DNA from: Hericium rajendrae
Taxonomy: Eukaryota > Basidiomycota > Agaricomycetes > Russulales > Hericiaceae
DNA: 64,000 nt
Direction of reading: 5' to 3'
Assembly (NCBI GenBank): GCA_033439255.1
Contig: CM065882.1
Location: 2,666,001-2,730,000 of the forward strand
The notes under the pieces are model-generated. The model saw only the letters and a list, made by a program, of their open reading frames with translations. It was not told where the DNA came from and made no database searches. The number at the start of each line of letters is the position of its first letter. The stretch's first letter is position 1. The position numbers were made by a program, and so were the translations under genes. Of this stretch, positions 25,228-34,875 are shown piece by piece.

Positions 25228-26459
25228 GTAGTTCTCTGGTGTGTTTGATGTCTTCTGTTCTTTTCATGACGATACGAGGCAAATGACGCGATGACTGTGA
25301 TCTGCTGTGCTGCGGGATACCTGAGTGACCCAGATTCGTCGCAGAGCTTTCCCGACTGGACCATCTCGACGGGACACATACGCGTTCCGAACTCATACAA
25401 CGCCGTTTCACATATCGCGGTTCTTGTTGCCTCTCGTTTCCATTGTCCGTTCGGAAAGGTGATTCCCCGCCGAGTCAACCCGCTGATGACACGCTTATTG
25501 TTATCAGTCCCACCCTGATCATGGAGCCTATCCAAGGATGCCGTCAACTCCTGAGAGAATGGAGTTCGCCGCAGCGCTCTTCTTGCTATGTTGGGTGCGA
25601 ACGGGGAGATAGAAGGCCTGTCCGGAGGCTTCCAACCCCGCGGATGGTCAGATACTTCCCGCCTCGACTTCAGCCATGCGTGCTGGATCGTGGACTGCGC
25701 CGCAGGCACGAAGCCGAGAACGCGAATCTGTCTGCTGCGTCGAAGCGGTCTTGGGCTTGGGATGGCTGCATCCCGGGGCGGCAGGGCGTTTCGGAGAGCG
25801 TCGCTCCAAGTTGAGGACGGGTGGGCTGCTTCCAAAAGCTAAGTTACCTGTCATATCGGTACATCCGTGGGAGCTGGGGCCGGCGTCCAGCGCCGTCTGT
25901 ATTACGCTGAAAAGTCGAGAGATAATTTCCGTAGCATCGTGGTGCGGCGCGGAAATTACGATCAGGCTGGCGGATTGTCGATTTGGTCGTCTCGTCGCTT
26001 GTTGCACATATGAATCTCGACATAGTCCGCCGAATTTGCGGATATCTGCGCGGCGACGTGCCACGATTGGAAGGACACGTGTTGCTCGGCACCCAGAGCA
26101 GCTGTGATCGCCGCTCGCGACCCAGATCAACGCAGCGACACGCTGCAGCCTCGAGTTGCTCTGCTGGCAGTATCACGCCCATTATCATCCTAAACCGGGT
26201 GGTAACATGGATGCGGGTACGTACGTATCAGCGCAGTCGCCCGCATCTTCCACGAGGCGCACATGTGGACAGTCCTAATGCGCCATTCTGCATTGAGATG
26301 CAGTGAACGATTCTCTTGACAGACTCGGTAGCTTCTGTTAAGGAATTCGAAGGCTTTCGTTCACTCGATCATATATATAGTGAGTGATCACCATTGCTCT
26401 TGCCCACATTTCTTCTAATCTCCTGTCACTGGCAAAGACCCTTGCGAGTGGCGACAACC
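25228..26459. other. intergenic region between BTB genes 1 and 2
   Basis: About 1.2 kb. Open frames on both strands lack any domain. The last part has ATATATATAGTGAG at about 26370-26384, a likely TATA region for BTB gene 2, about 85 bases before its start codon. Confidence 0.45.
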
Positions 26460-27647
26460 ATGCACAGAATCCAGCCACCACTTTCCCCGGTCGGGTCCCG
26501 GTGTCAACGCCGGCATCCCGAGTACTATTTAGACTCAGGGGACATCATCTTCCTAGTAAGTGGTGAATTCAAATTTCAAGGATCTCGCGACGTTTTCGGC
26601 GTTGATGACCATACAGGTGGAAGACATCCTTTTTCGTGTACACAAGTACTTCTTCCTTAGAGAGAGCGAAGAGTTTCGGAAGGGCCTACCACACCCCCCG
26701 CTCCCCGGGCAGAAAATACTGGGAGCGTCGGACGACAACCCGTTTCCGCTGGACGATGTATATTCAGATGACTTCGCGAGATTCCTTTGGGTTTTCTACA
26801 ATCCGTAAGATTCACTTTTTGATCACGTACAGTTGTGCTCATGTTCGCTTAGAGAGTACTCGTTTGAGGGGGTCACAGTCGAAGATTGGTGCAGTATACT
26901 GATGCTTGCGCATCGATGGCAGTTCCCAAAAATCCATGCCCTCGCGATCCGCGAGCTCGAGAAATTGGAGATCGGCGCCGTCAAGAAGATTCTCATCTAT
27001 CACGATTACGCGGGCCCTGAACATCTTCTTATTCCCAGCTACACCCTCCTGACACTGCGAGATGATCCTCTGAGCATGGAAGAGGGGAGAGCCTTGGGAC
27101 TTGAAGTTTCATTGCATATTGCAAAGGCGCGCGAGGCTGCTCGTGGCCAATCCGACGAGACGGGCCAGAGAAGTGCTGGCCCGGTTACCCTTGAAGATGG
27201 TGATCTGGAAGACCTGGTTATGGGTGTCTTCAACGTCACAGATGCTTCTCCAACAGATGGCAACTCGACGACACGACGGCCGAAAAGCTCCACATCCGTG
27301 AGTGACTGCATGTCCATGTCCTTCGGCGCTGGGGTCATTGCCTGACTTGTACATCTGGTGTCATCTTCGGGCTCACCTAGACTTCGGGCTCACCTAGACT
27401 TGTTTCACAGCACAAAGTCCCGATCATTTCGCAGCCGAATGGTGCGTCGACTAACGGCGGACACCACAATTCCGAGAAACCTGGTCCCGACGCGCAGTCC
27501 GGGGACAGTGTCAAGTTCGAGCCCAAGGCCGGCAACGAGGCGAAGACGTCAGCTGGAAAGGGAGGCAACCCGTCGGGAAAGAAAGGTAGGACATATTTTG
27601 GGGATGAGCTCGAGATACTAAAGTCTAATGTCGTAGGCTCCAAGTAG
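26460..27647 (+). CDS. BTB/POZ domain protein 2
   Basis: Second BTB paralogue, reading cleanly through its exons. MHRIQPPLSPVGSRCQRRHP leads to EYYLDSGDIIFL, an intron to about 26617, VEDILFRVHKYFFLRESEEF, the loop DNPFPLDDVYSDDFARFLWV, an intron after FYNP (26805-26852), EYSFEGVTVEDWCSILMLAH, RWQFPKIHALAIRELEKLEI, the conserved HDYAGPEHLLIPSYTLLTLR and DLEDLVMGVFNVTDASPT. An intron at 27298 to about 27409 leads to a Gly/Asn/Lys-rich tail SHKVPIISQPNGASTNGGHH, and a last intron of about 44 bases leaves the end GSK at 27645-27647. Strongly similar to BTB gene 3 along its length and less so to gene 1. The molecular role is unknown. Confidence 0.82.
27363..27398. repeat. short tandem duplication in an intron
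   Basis: A 17-base unit CTTCGGGCTCACCTAGA occurs twice head to tail inside the third intron of BTB gene 2. A simple replication-slippage product, with no coding effect. Confidence 0.8.
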
Positions 27648-28487
27648 GCTTTGACCTGTCGCTTTGGCCGATGTAAGTTGGCTTCGCGGGATGCTTGACG
27701 ATGCGGAAGTAGAAGTCCATCCACGTTCGTCTCGGAAGTACTCGCCTCGGACATCGTTGCGCATATGCGATTGTTTCATCTTGTCGTGATCTCTTTGTAT
27801 GTGTACGCAGTCTTGGATTTCAGTTTCTTTGATGTTGTCATATTGTACTTTATCAGCATCATCCATGTCTGTACTCTCGCGTTTGTATTTCTGTACGTGT
27901 GTCATGTTCTAATACGATGAGCATTTTGTGCATCGTGTCCTTGTAGCCGCACTCCCATTAAACTTGTTTGTCCAGTAAAATACTGAATTATCCCGCGCGC
28001 AAAGAACTCTCGGAACTACAGTACCACTCTGGGTGACAGTTCAAAGTCGGATCCTCCTAGGATCCTCGTGTTCTAAATGCTCGAGATCGGCGTCCTTCCG
28101 ACATCTACGATTTCCATATTCGATTGTGGGTGCGATAAGTGCTCCTGGATGGGTCGAGTGATCTGGGTCATTTGAGCTGCTCAGACTGCGCTCTTCACAA
28201 ATTCGTAATTTCTGTGCATGATTGTCTTACGATCACGACGAGTTATATCTGATCGGTCTTCCTCGACATGGTCTGCCCTTGCCCTATTCTTCGGGAAGTA
28301 CATGTGTCAGGGTTTCATACCTTCCATACCTCGAGTTCCCATCGAGCCGGCCCTCGAGGTGGGACTCGACTATTGACTATTGTGCCGTGTACGTGTAGAG
28401 CATCTCGTCAAAATGCCTGCAGGGCGCTTGACAAACAGTGAACTGGCAACGTTATGTACAAGGGCAAACACAGTGTTCTCCGACGTA
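27648..28487. other. region upstream of the transposon (former BTB gene 3 promoter)
   Basis: About 0.84 kb between the BTB gene 2 stop and the transposon. Before the insertion this sequence lay directly upstream of the TATA box of BTB gene 3, so it probably holds the original upstream elements of that gene. An inverted repeat ACCTCGAG (28328-28335) and CTCGAGGT (28353-28360) could be a regulatory palindrome. No coding signal. Confidence 0.5.
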
Positions 28488-28511
28488 CTGTACCATTTCG
28501 ATCGGTTCACC
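28488..28511 (+). repeat. left terminal inverted repeat
   Basis: 24 bp starting CTGTACCATTTCGATCGG and ending TTCACC. It matches the reverse complement of 33499-33522 at 23 of 24 positions (an A/G difference at position 22). It follows directly on the TA duplication. Confidence 0.95.
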
Positions 28512-28620
28512 ACCCCCTTGTGACTGTGACAGGGTGCGGTGAATTTATGGCTTCACCGGACTCCAGTTGTGACTGTGACCTCATCATAATTTGGCCATCA
28601 TGGTGATTTCACCGGGCCGG
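28506..28620. repeat. left subterminal repeat block
   Basis: A 13-bp motif TTGTGACTGTGAC occurs at 28518-28530 and again at 28567-28579. The hexamer TTCACC (or its complement GGTGAA) occurs at 28506, 28538, 28552 and 28608. Repeated subterminal motifs of this sort are often transposase binding sites in other DNA transposons; that role is inferred here. Confidence 0.75.
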
Positions 28621-28957
28621 TAAGAAGCACAGCCGGAGATCTCGATAGACTTTTAAGTTTTGATCACTGCAGGTCAGTCGGCGATGCGACCTGCTATGTG
28701 GACCCACATTTCGTGCTTGTGTGTAGGGCATAATAACGGAGTAAGTACCTGCAAATAAACTAGAAATCATAAGTTTAGCTTCATATAATGATGCTATGAC
28801 CTTTTCTATGTTATTTTAAAGACGGAGTGACCAGTACCTTACTGCCGCAATCATATTCAGCCATGTTGTTGTCGGAGCATCCCGACTTATTAGTTTTCAA
28901 GTTTTCGGCGCGTAAGCTAGGAGCTTGCACCATAGCCTTGACTGCGAAGCCTCTGCC

Positions 28958-31900
28958 ATGGCTGATCCAACTCTCCCATTCAAACACCCATCTCTCGAGA
29001 TTCCCCCAGATGTCAAAGATTTTCTACTCCCTAGCGCAGACCTCTCCGTCCTTGAATTCATTCAATTTCCCCTTCCCATCATCACAAAGTCCTCAGCAAA
29101 AAGGGCTGCCATTGATTTCTTTAGTCATGAAGCTGTCAACTGCGAAATCTCTACGATCATTCAGAAGATACCAACCCCCTCACAGAAAATAATTGTGGAC
29201 CTGGCCAATGCCTGCGATGCTCTCATAAGAGCTGGAAGCACGTCTCTTGTCTGCACACACATTCCGTCAGCCTCCACTCGACGACTGCCGTTGTGGACCA
29301 TCGTGTACTGGGCCGAAGTGAACCAGCTTCAGAAGGATCGAGAACCATGGATACGGGCAGAGGATGCACTGCAGAAGCGGAAGAGAGTCTGGGAGAAGGC
29401 AAAACGGGGTCAGACGTCTTATCCTATCATCGAAGAGGTCTATGACACATTATCCACCTTACCGTGGTCTGGCGCCATGCGGGGATTTGATAGGGAACCA
29501 CTACAATCGCTTGCGACGTACACAATCCCGACGGCATGGTTCTCCGAAGTTCACCAACTACAAATGCTCGAATTGCTGCGTCTAGATATGACGACTAGCG
29601 AGCGGCGCTTGCAAATCGAACTTGAGAATCTGGAGTTCATCAAGAAAATGAAACAAGCTTACCACGAAGACCAGTTGAATTCCGAATCGTATGGCGTCAG
29701 TCGCGAGTTCTCTCGTTTGCGAGGTGTAGGCCAGGCCCTTGAAGCTGGAGAACGCGATGCAGTGGCTATGATGATGAATGTTGAAGACTGCCATTGGGTG
29801 ACAGTTGTCGTAGACTTCAAGCAGTCGCAAATCTTATACGGTGATCCGAAGGGCTGGATGATCAAGGACGACCTCCTGGAAGCACTTCGCTGGTGGACAT
29901 TCTATCATACTGGCCGCATATTTGTTTTCAATCTCCTAGAAAGCTCGCATCAAAAGGACAATCATAGCTGCGGGCTTCTTTCATTCAATAGCCTTGCTCA
30001 TTTCTGCTTACCTGACCGTCATCCTCTTATTGATATTGGAACTGTTGCAGATGAACGTCTTCGAGTCCTGCTTCGAGTGGTACAACGTCATCTTGATCCG
30101 GTGAGTTGATGCTTTCTGTGATAGACATGAGTAGAGCTGACTGACTGGGAACGTGTTAGACATTTGAAGTTGCGAGTCATGGATTTCAATTTACCTTTTC
30201 ATCACCACTGAAGAAGGTCTTCTATACGGAACATGCGTCAAAGAGTTCGCTATCGCAGGACAATGATGAAGTTGGACCATGGGATGGAAGCGCAAGCCAA
30301 GATCACCTGGAAGGTTTCTCATCTGATGCGGGGTTTGACATACCACTGGAGTCCGAGGCGATGTCCTTACGATCCATGACAAGCGACGTCTCATCTGTCG
30401 GCGACAACTCAAATGAGTCATCAACTCTATCGCAAACAAAGAAGCCTACATTCTTGCGCCGAGTCCTGCGGCGCGTGTCATCTCCGATCAAGACGGTGGG
30501 CAACGATCCTGGACCATCTATGAGACGGGCAAGTTCTCCCCGGTCAACGCAGTCCACTCCACTCCATTACAAAAGTGTTACGGCCAGCAATGCCTCCAAC
30601 TCGTCTTCGTCGGATAGCCTGCCCTCTCGGATTGCATCCAGTCATCGAAAGCCAAGGCCTTCTGTGTTGTCGGACCAATCTGCTGATGCTGACGTGGCCC
30701 CTGCGAGCGTGAAATCCAAGCGCATGTCGTCGGACCAATCCGCTGATGCTGACGCAGCCCCTGCGAGTGCGAAATCCAAGCGCATTCGCGTCAGTTCAGC
30801 AATCAACACTGCTTTAAAAGAAGCTGCTAGTGACGCACCAAAGGGGCTGATGCGATGGCTACACAAGGCTAGCCCAACACAGCGTCGTGCGCAGGTTGAT
30901 CGCGCTACAGAGGAGAGTCAAGAGTTCTTCGCAGAGAATCAGGTCCGCGAACAAGAACACAAGGAACGGAAGCGCGAAGAGAAGCGCGAAGATGCCAGGG
31001 TTCGTCAACAGAAGTCCCGGCAGGCCAAAAAGGTTCAAGAAATTGTCATTGGGACTCGTAGCCCAAACGGCACCAAGCGTAAAGGGAAAGTAAGTGTCAA
31101 TAGCAATGCCCCAAAAGGATTGAATACTCACGCATTTCACAGCAGAAAACAGTTGATGACCTTCGAGATGACACAAGCAAGAGGCCGAAGCTAGACGTAG
31201 CTGAGCTTTCACGTCCAGAGCGTCGCACGAGAGACCGCTTGAGGACCCAAAACCGCAAGCCACAGGGCCGTAAACGCCAGAAAGAACAGAAGAGCGCGGT
31301 CTACATAAACTGGCATACCCCTTTCCTTTGGAACCAGATTGATGCTGCGCAGAAAGCAGTCAGAAGCTGGAGCCCAACAGAGATTTGCAAGTACCTAAAG
31401 AATAAAGACTCTACCACATTCGCCAAGATTTCGCGCGAGACTCTACGCGCCTGGATCGACCGCCCTGATAATGAAGCACCACGATGGTCAGAAGCGGCAA
31501 TTCGCATGAACGAACTAGGAAATCACCAAGCGGAAGGGAATCGAGGCGGTCGACGGGGGATCTTGGTATGTGGTGCTGCATGATATCCAAATATGGTGTT
31601 CTGATTTTACCATAGGCCCGTCACCCTGATGTAGTCGAAGCAATCGTGAAGCGGCTTGAGGCGTTGCGTGCTGCTGCAGCTCCAGTCAGTCTTGTCACAG
31701 TGCGGGGTGTGGCTGTCGCATCGATCCTGCACATGCGGCCTGAGATCTTCGAGGAGAAGATATCAAAAGACGGCTCGAGCTTCCGATGCTCTGACTCTTA
31801 CCTTCGTCAATTTCTGCATGGAAATCTCAACTGGTCAATAAGGCGTTCAACACAAGCGGGTCATAAATTACCGGACAACTGGGAAGAGCTGTGCGAACGG

Positions 31901-33214
31901 GCATTCTTGCGGATGGCTTGGACTGTCAAGGAGGAAGATGTCCCATCTGAGCTGGTAGTCAACAGCGATCAGACGCAAATGGTTTATGCGCAGGGCTCGA
32001 ATGTAACCTGGGCGAAGACAGGATCAGATCAGGTCCCCGTCCTTGGTCAAGATGAGAAACGTGCATTCACTGTCGTTGTGTCGCTATCCAACAGTGGGGA
32101 AATGCTGCCGTTCCAAGCCATCTACAGTGGTAAATCAGTTCAGAGTTGTCCAAAAAAGTCTGCTGCATGCTACAATAAAGCAATCAATGCTGGATTCCGA
32201 TTCGAACCTTCAAAAACTACGACGTACTGGTCCAATCACGAAACGATGCACAGCCTTGTCGACCATATCATCGCACCGTATTTCACGAGGCAGAAGCGTG
32301 CTCTTGGGCTTCCGGACTCACAGAAATGCATCTGGCAGATCGACGTGTGGTCAGTACATCGCTCCAAAGAGTTTCGATCATGGATGAAAAAGCATCACCC
32401 GACGATTCTGCTTCAGTACGTGCCTGCAGGCTGCACCGGTGTTTTTCAAGCTTGCGATGTCGGAATGCAACGGATCTTCAAGCATTCTTGCAAGCGATCC
32501 TATCACGAGGATGTAGTCACTGACATTCTTGGACAAATTGACAACGGCGCCGAAACGATCAAGATTGACAAGACCGTCGGTCTCCTGCGCGATCGGAGCG
32601 TCGTCTGGTTATGGACCGCTTGGGAAAACCTGAACAAACCTGACATTGTGAAGAAGGTAAGCCACATCTCAACTCTACAACGAGAAAGACTTACCAGTTC
32701 TCAGGCCTTTGAGATGTGCCGAGCGGGCGACTTCAACCTGTCGTACGAAAGCTTGACGAGCCGCGCTGCCCGTCTGAAATTGAACGGACTCAAAGAGTCC
32801 GACCCCGAGTTCCATGCGGAGATAACGAGGACTGCGTACAACGATGACAGTGTCCCGAAGGCATCTGAGGAGGGGCTGAAGGAGGATCAAGAAAATTTGG
32901 GTGTGGAAGACGACAGCGACCTGCCTTGTGAGGTCGTGTTGGCCGCGATGATGCAGCAAGACATTCCCATGCCTGTCAAACTCAATGATGAAGGCGCTCT
33001 CGCATCAGGCGCCCTCGCCGAGGACATTACCGACTTTGACGCCGATCCGGAAGGCTTTTCTGATGGCACCGAGCGCATGCACATTGACGACGATACCGCT
33101 CCCGGTGAGCAACCCGAACGCAAGACAGACGACTCGGAGGCACTACCTAGAGGGCGAGGGCTCCGAAAGAAGATACCCAACAGCTTGTACACTGATGAAT
33201 TCTGGAGGCACTGA
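28958..33214 (+). CDS. Ulp1-type protease / DDE transposase fusion protein (1,364 aa)
   Basis: Exons 28958-30100, 30160-31089, 31143-31565 and 31616-33214 join in phase 0 into one frame. Residues about 1-400: a C48 (Ulp1/SENP-like) cysteine protease domain, with His279 in DCHWVTVVVDF, Asp296 in YGDPKGW and Cys338 in DNHSCGLLSFN. The His-Asp spacing of 17 equals that of yeast Ulp1. Residues about 400-690: a disordered Ser-rich region with a 20-residue tandem repeat, then a basic Lys/Glu/Arg helix. Residues about 745-825: an HTH-like DNA-binding segment (SWSPTEICKYLKNK, then ISRETLRAWID). Residues about 840-1150: a DDE_1/pogo-like catalytic core with Asp950 in VVNSDQTQMVYA, Asp1075 in WQIDVWSVHRSKEF and Asp1113 in VFQACDVGMQRIFK (38 residues apart). 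An acidic tail ends YTDEFWRH. The protein should cut and paste the element; the protease may process the fusion or remove SUMO/ubiquitin-like tags. The last is inference. Confidence 0.85.
30661..30780 (+). repeat. 60-bp in-frame tandem duplication in the transposase linker
   Basis: Two adjacent 60-bp units encode SDQSADADVAPASVKSKRM and SDQSADADAAPASAKSKRI. The copies differ at a handful of positions, so the duplication is older than the insertion. It lies in the disordered linker between the protease and the transposase halves, where length change is likely tolerated. Confidence 0.85.
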
Positions 33215-33424
33215 TACCACCGCAGCGGCATAGATGGCCATGTCGGATGAGTTATGGAGCTGTCTCAGACGAGGCTACGCTGATACCGCACAACACATCT
33301 GAATTTGCGGCATGTGGTCCAGACAGTGCATATACATACACCATAAATATGTACATGACCGCAGTCGTACAAAATGACCATAAATACCTACGAAAAGCTG
33401 ATTTTTTCAAGGACTCAAAACCAA

Positions 33425-33498
33425 TTCACCCCGTCCCGCTGTGACCTGCAACATGGGTCAAATTTCGCCTTCACCAGGACCCCCTGTGACATGTGACC
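33425..33498. repeat. right subterminal repeat block
   Basis: TTCACC occurs at 33425-33430 and 33470-33475, and GTGAC-type motifs at 33440-33445 and 33484-33498 (CTGTGACATGTGACC). These match motifs at the left end. The GTGAC units keep the same plus-strand orientation at both ends, so they are direct and not inverted. Confidence 0.65.
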
Positions 33499-33522
33499 GG
33501 CGAACCGATCGAAATGGTACAG
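33499..33522 (-). repeat. right terminal inverted repeat
   Basis: 24 bp ending GATCGAAATGGTACAG, the inverted partner of 28488-28511, followed at once by the second TA. Confidence 0.95.
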
Positions 33523-33530
33523 TATATAAG
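33523..33530 (+). promoter_or_regulatory. TATA box of BTB gene 3, at the transposon junction
   Basis: TATATAAG lies 115 bases before the BTB gene 3 start codon and in front of a pyrimidine-rich leader. Its first two bases are the right-hand TA target duplication of the transposon, so removal of the element and one TA would leave the same TATATAAG in the original locus (flanked by CGACG at 28481-28485). The core promoter survives, but its upstream sequence is now the transposon end. Confidence 0.75.
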
Positions 33531-33644
33531 CGACGGGGGCGGCCTCGTGCATCCAACACGTGTAGGCTCATTTTCTTCCCTTAACCCCCGTCTCTTACTC
33601 TTACTCCTTCACCACATACCCTCTCTCGCCTTCTCGATTTCATT

Positions 33645-34814
33645 ATGGCTTCATTGTCTGCGTCACCTGTTGCTGAACGTGTTCTTCGTCACGACTTGTA
33701 CTACATTCAAGGCGGCGATGTCATCTTCCGCGTACGTTATTCCATTTGACGCGTCTTCTGTGGGCAATGTTGACGATCATTCGATCCAACAGGTCGAAAA
33801 CTATCTCTTTCGCGTTCACCGATATTTCTTTGTTCGCGAGTCGCCTTATTTCCGAGAAAAACTTCCCCATCCCGCACCTCCGGGTGAGTTCAGCAAGGGC
33901 AAGGAGGATTCGAACCCTTTCGTCCTGGAAGACGCTCTCAGCGTTGATTTCGCACGTTTCCTTTGGGTTTTCTACAATCCGTACGTACCATATTTCTTTG
34001 AATGCGATGACAAGGCTGACCCACATCTAGCAAATACTCAATCTACCATGCCAACGTCGAGGAATGGACGTCGATCTTGAAGCTCGCCCACCAATGGCAA
34101 TTCGCGGAGATCAAGTCACTCGCCGTTCGCTCCCTGGAGGAGCTGGAAATCAACGCTGTGCGGAAGATCGTCATCTACCACAGTTATGAGATCGATCGCA
34201 ACTTGCTGCTCCCCTCATACACTGCGCTGACGACGCGCGAGGAACCCATCACGATCACCGAGGGCAAGGAGCTCGGATTGGAGACGTCGCTGCAATTGGC
34301 ACGTGCTCGCGAGGTCGCTCGCGGACCCAAATCACCCGCTGGCCTGTCGTGCCCGTCGCCCGTCAGGGTTGGTGCAACCGACCTGGACGTCCTGATCAAG
34401 GATGTCTTCGAGCTGCCACCTCGCGACGTCGCCGGCGTTATCCTCAAGGGCCCCGCGCCGCCCGCAAGCGCGACTCCCGGTGGCGTCGCCCCCAGCACAC
34501 CGACGACGAACGGCCACTCGACGCTGGCGAAGGGCATGGTGGGGGCACAGGCTGCAGGCCAGAACTCCTTTCGGACTCCACCAGGTGGATCGGTGATGAG
34601 TGCCTACTTACGCGCTTCTTCTAATGCTGACTTGTCTTGTCCCCCAGCAGCCAATGGTGCCCCCAATGGTACCGCCGCCCCCAACGGCGCCGCCCCAACA
34701 GCCAATGGAGCCGCCAACACCAACGGCAGCGCCAATCCCACCGCTAACGGTAATGGAAATGCAAATGGGAACGCCAACGCCGCTGGTCGCCAGCAGGCCA
34801 ACGGCCGGAAGTAA
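33645..34814 (+). CDS. BTB/POZ domain protein 3 with Asn-Gly-rich tail
   Basis: Third BTB paralogue. MASLSASPVAERVLRHDLYY leads to IQGGDVIFR, an intron (33732-33792), VENYLFRVHRYFFVRESPYF, DSNPFVLEDALSVDFARFLW, an intron after FYNP (33980-34030), KYSIYHANVEEWTSILKLAH, QWQFAEIKSLAVRSLEELEI, HSYEIDRNLLLPSYTALTTR, TSLQLARAREVARGPKSPAG and a DLDVLIKDVFELPPRDVAGV segment shared with BTB gene 2. The C-terminus is low-complexity (ANGAPNGTAAPNGAAPTANG and onward), ending QQANGRK at 34812-34814. Third-base variation in the Asn and Gly codons supports this reading frame. A 55-nt intron-like stretch at 34593-34647 would, if removed, shift the frame into the long downstream coiled-coil frame, so a second, much longer product is possible. 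Confidence 0.83.
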
Positions 34815-34875
34815 GGCGCAGGATCCGCCGCCGCCGCCTCCAGGGCCCCAGGAGGAGCAGGTGAACACGCGGCTG

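Larger units (their letters stand above)
28486..33524 (+). mobile_element. intact-looking pogo/Tc1-mariner-like DNA transposon with Ulp1-DDE fusion gene
   Basis: The element spans 28488-33522 (5,035 bp), flanked by TA on both sides (28486-28487 and 33523-33524) as target-site duplication. The 24-bp inverted repeats begin CTGTACCATTTCGATCGGTT and differ at one position. Inside is a single gene on the plus strand (28958-33214) whose three introns are all phase 0 and whose spliced frame has no stop. TA duplication plus a DDE_1-like transposase place it near the pogo branch of the Tc1/mariner superfamily. The near-identical ends, clean frame and exact TA flanks suggest a young, possibly active copy. 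Unusual features are the large size for pogo, the N-terminal Ulp1-type protease, and repeated subterminal motifs. It sits in the TATA box of BTB gene 3. Confidence 0.88.

Noticed and set aside
24513-25835. Minus-strand open frame of 440 codons
   Set aside because: It overlaps the spliced BTB gene 1 on the other strand. Its translation is Arg/Ser-rich with no domain, as expected from GC-rich antisense sequence.
28328-28360. ACCTCGAG/CTCGAGGT inverted repeat considered as a nested mobile-element end
   Set aside because: Arms are only 8 bp with a 17-base loop and no flanking duplication; more likely a regulatory palindrome or chance.
28827-29192. Open frame overlapping the start of the transposon gene
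   Set aside because: It is in a different frame from the protease domain, which is confirmed by its catalytic motifs and downstream splicing.
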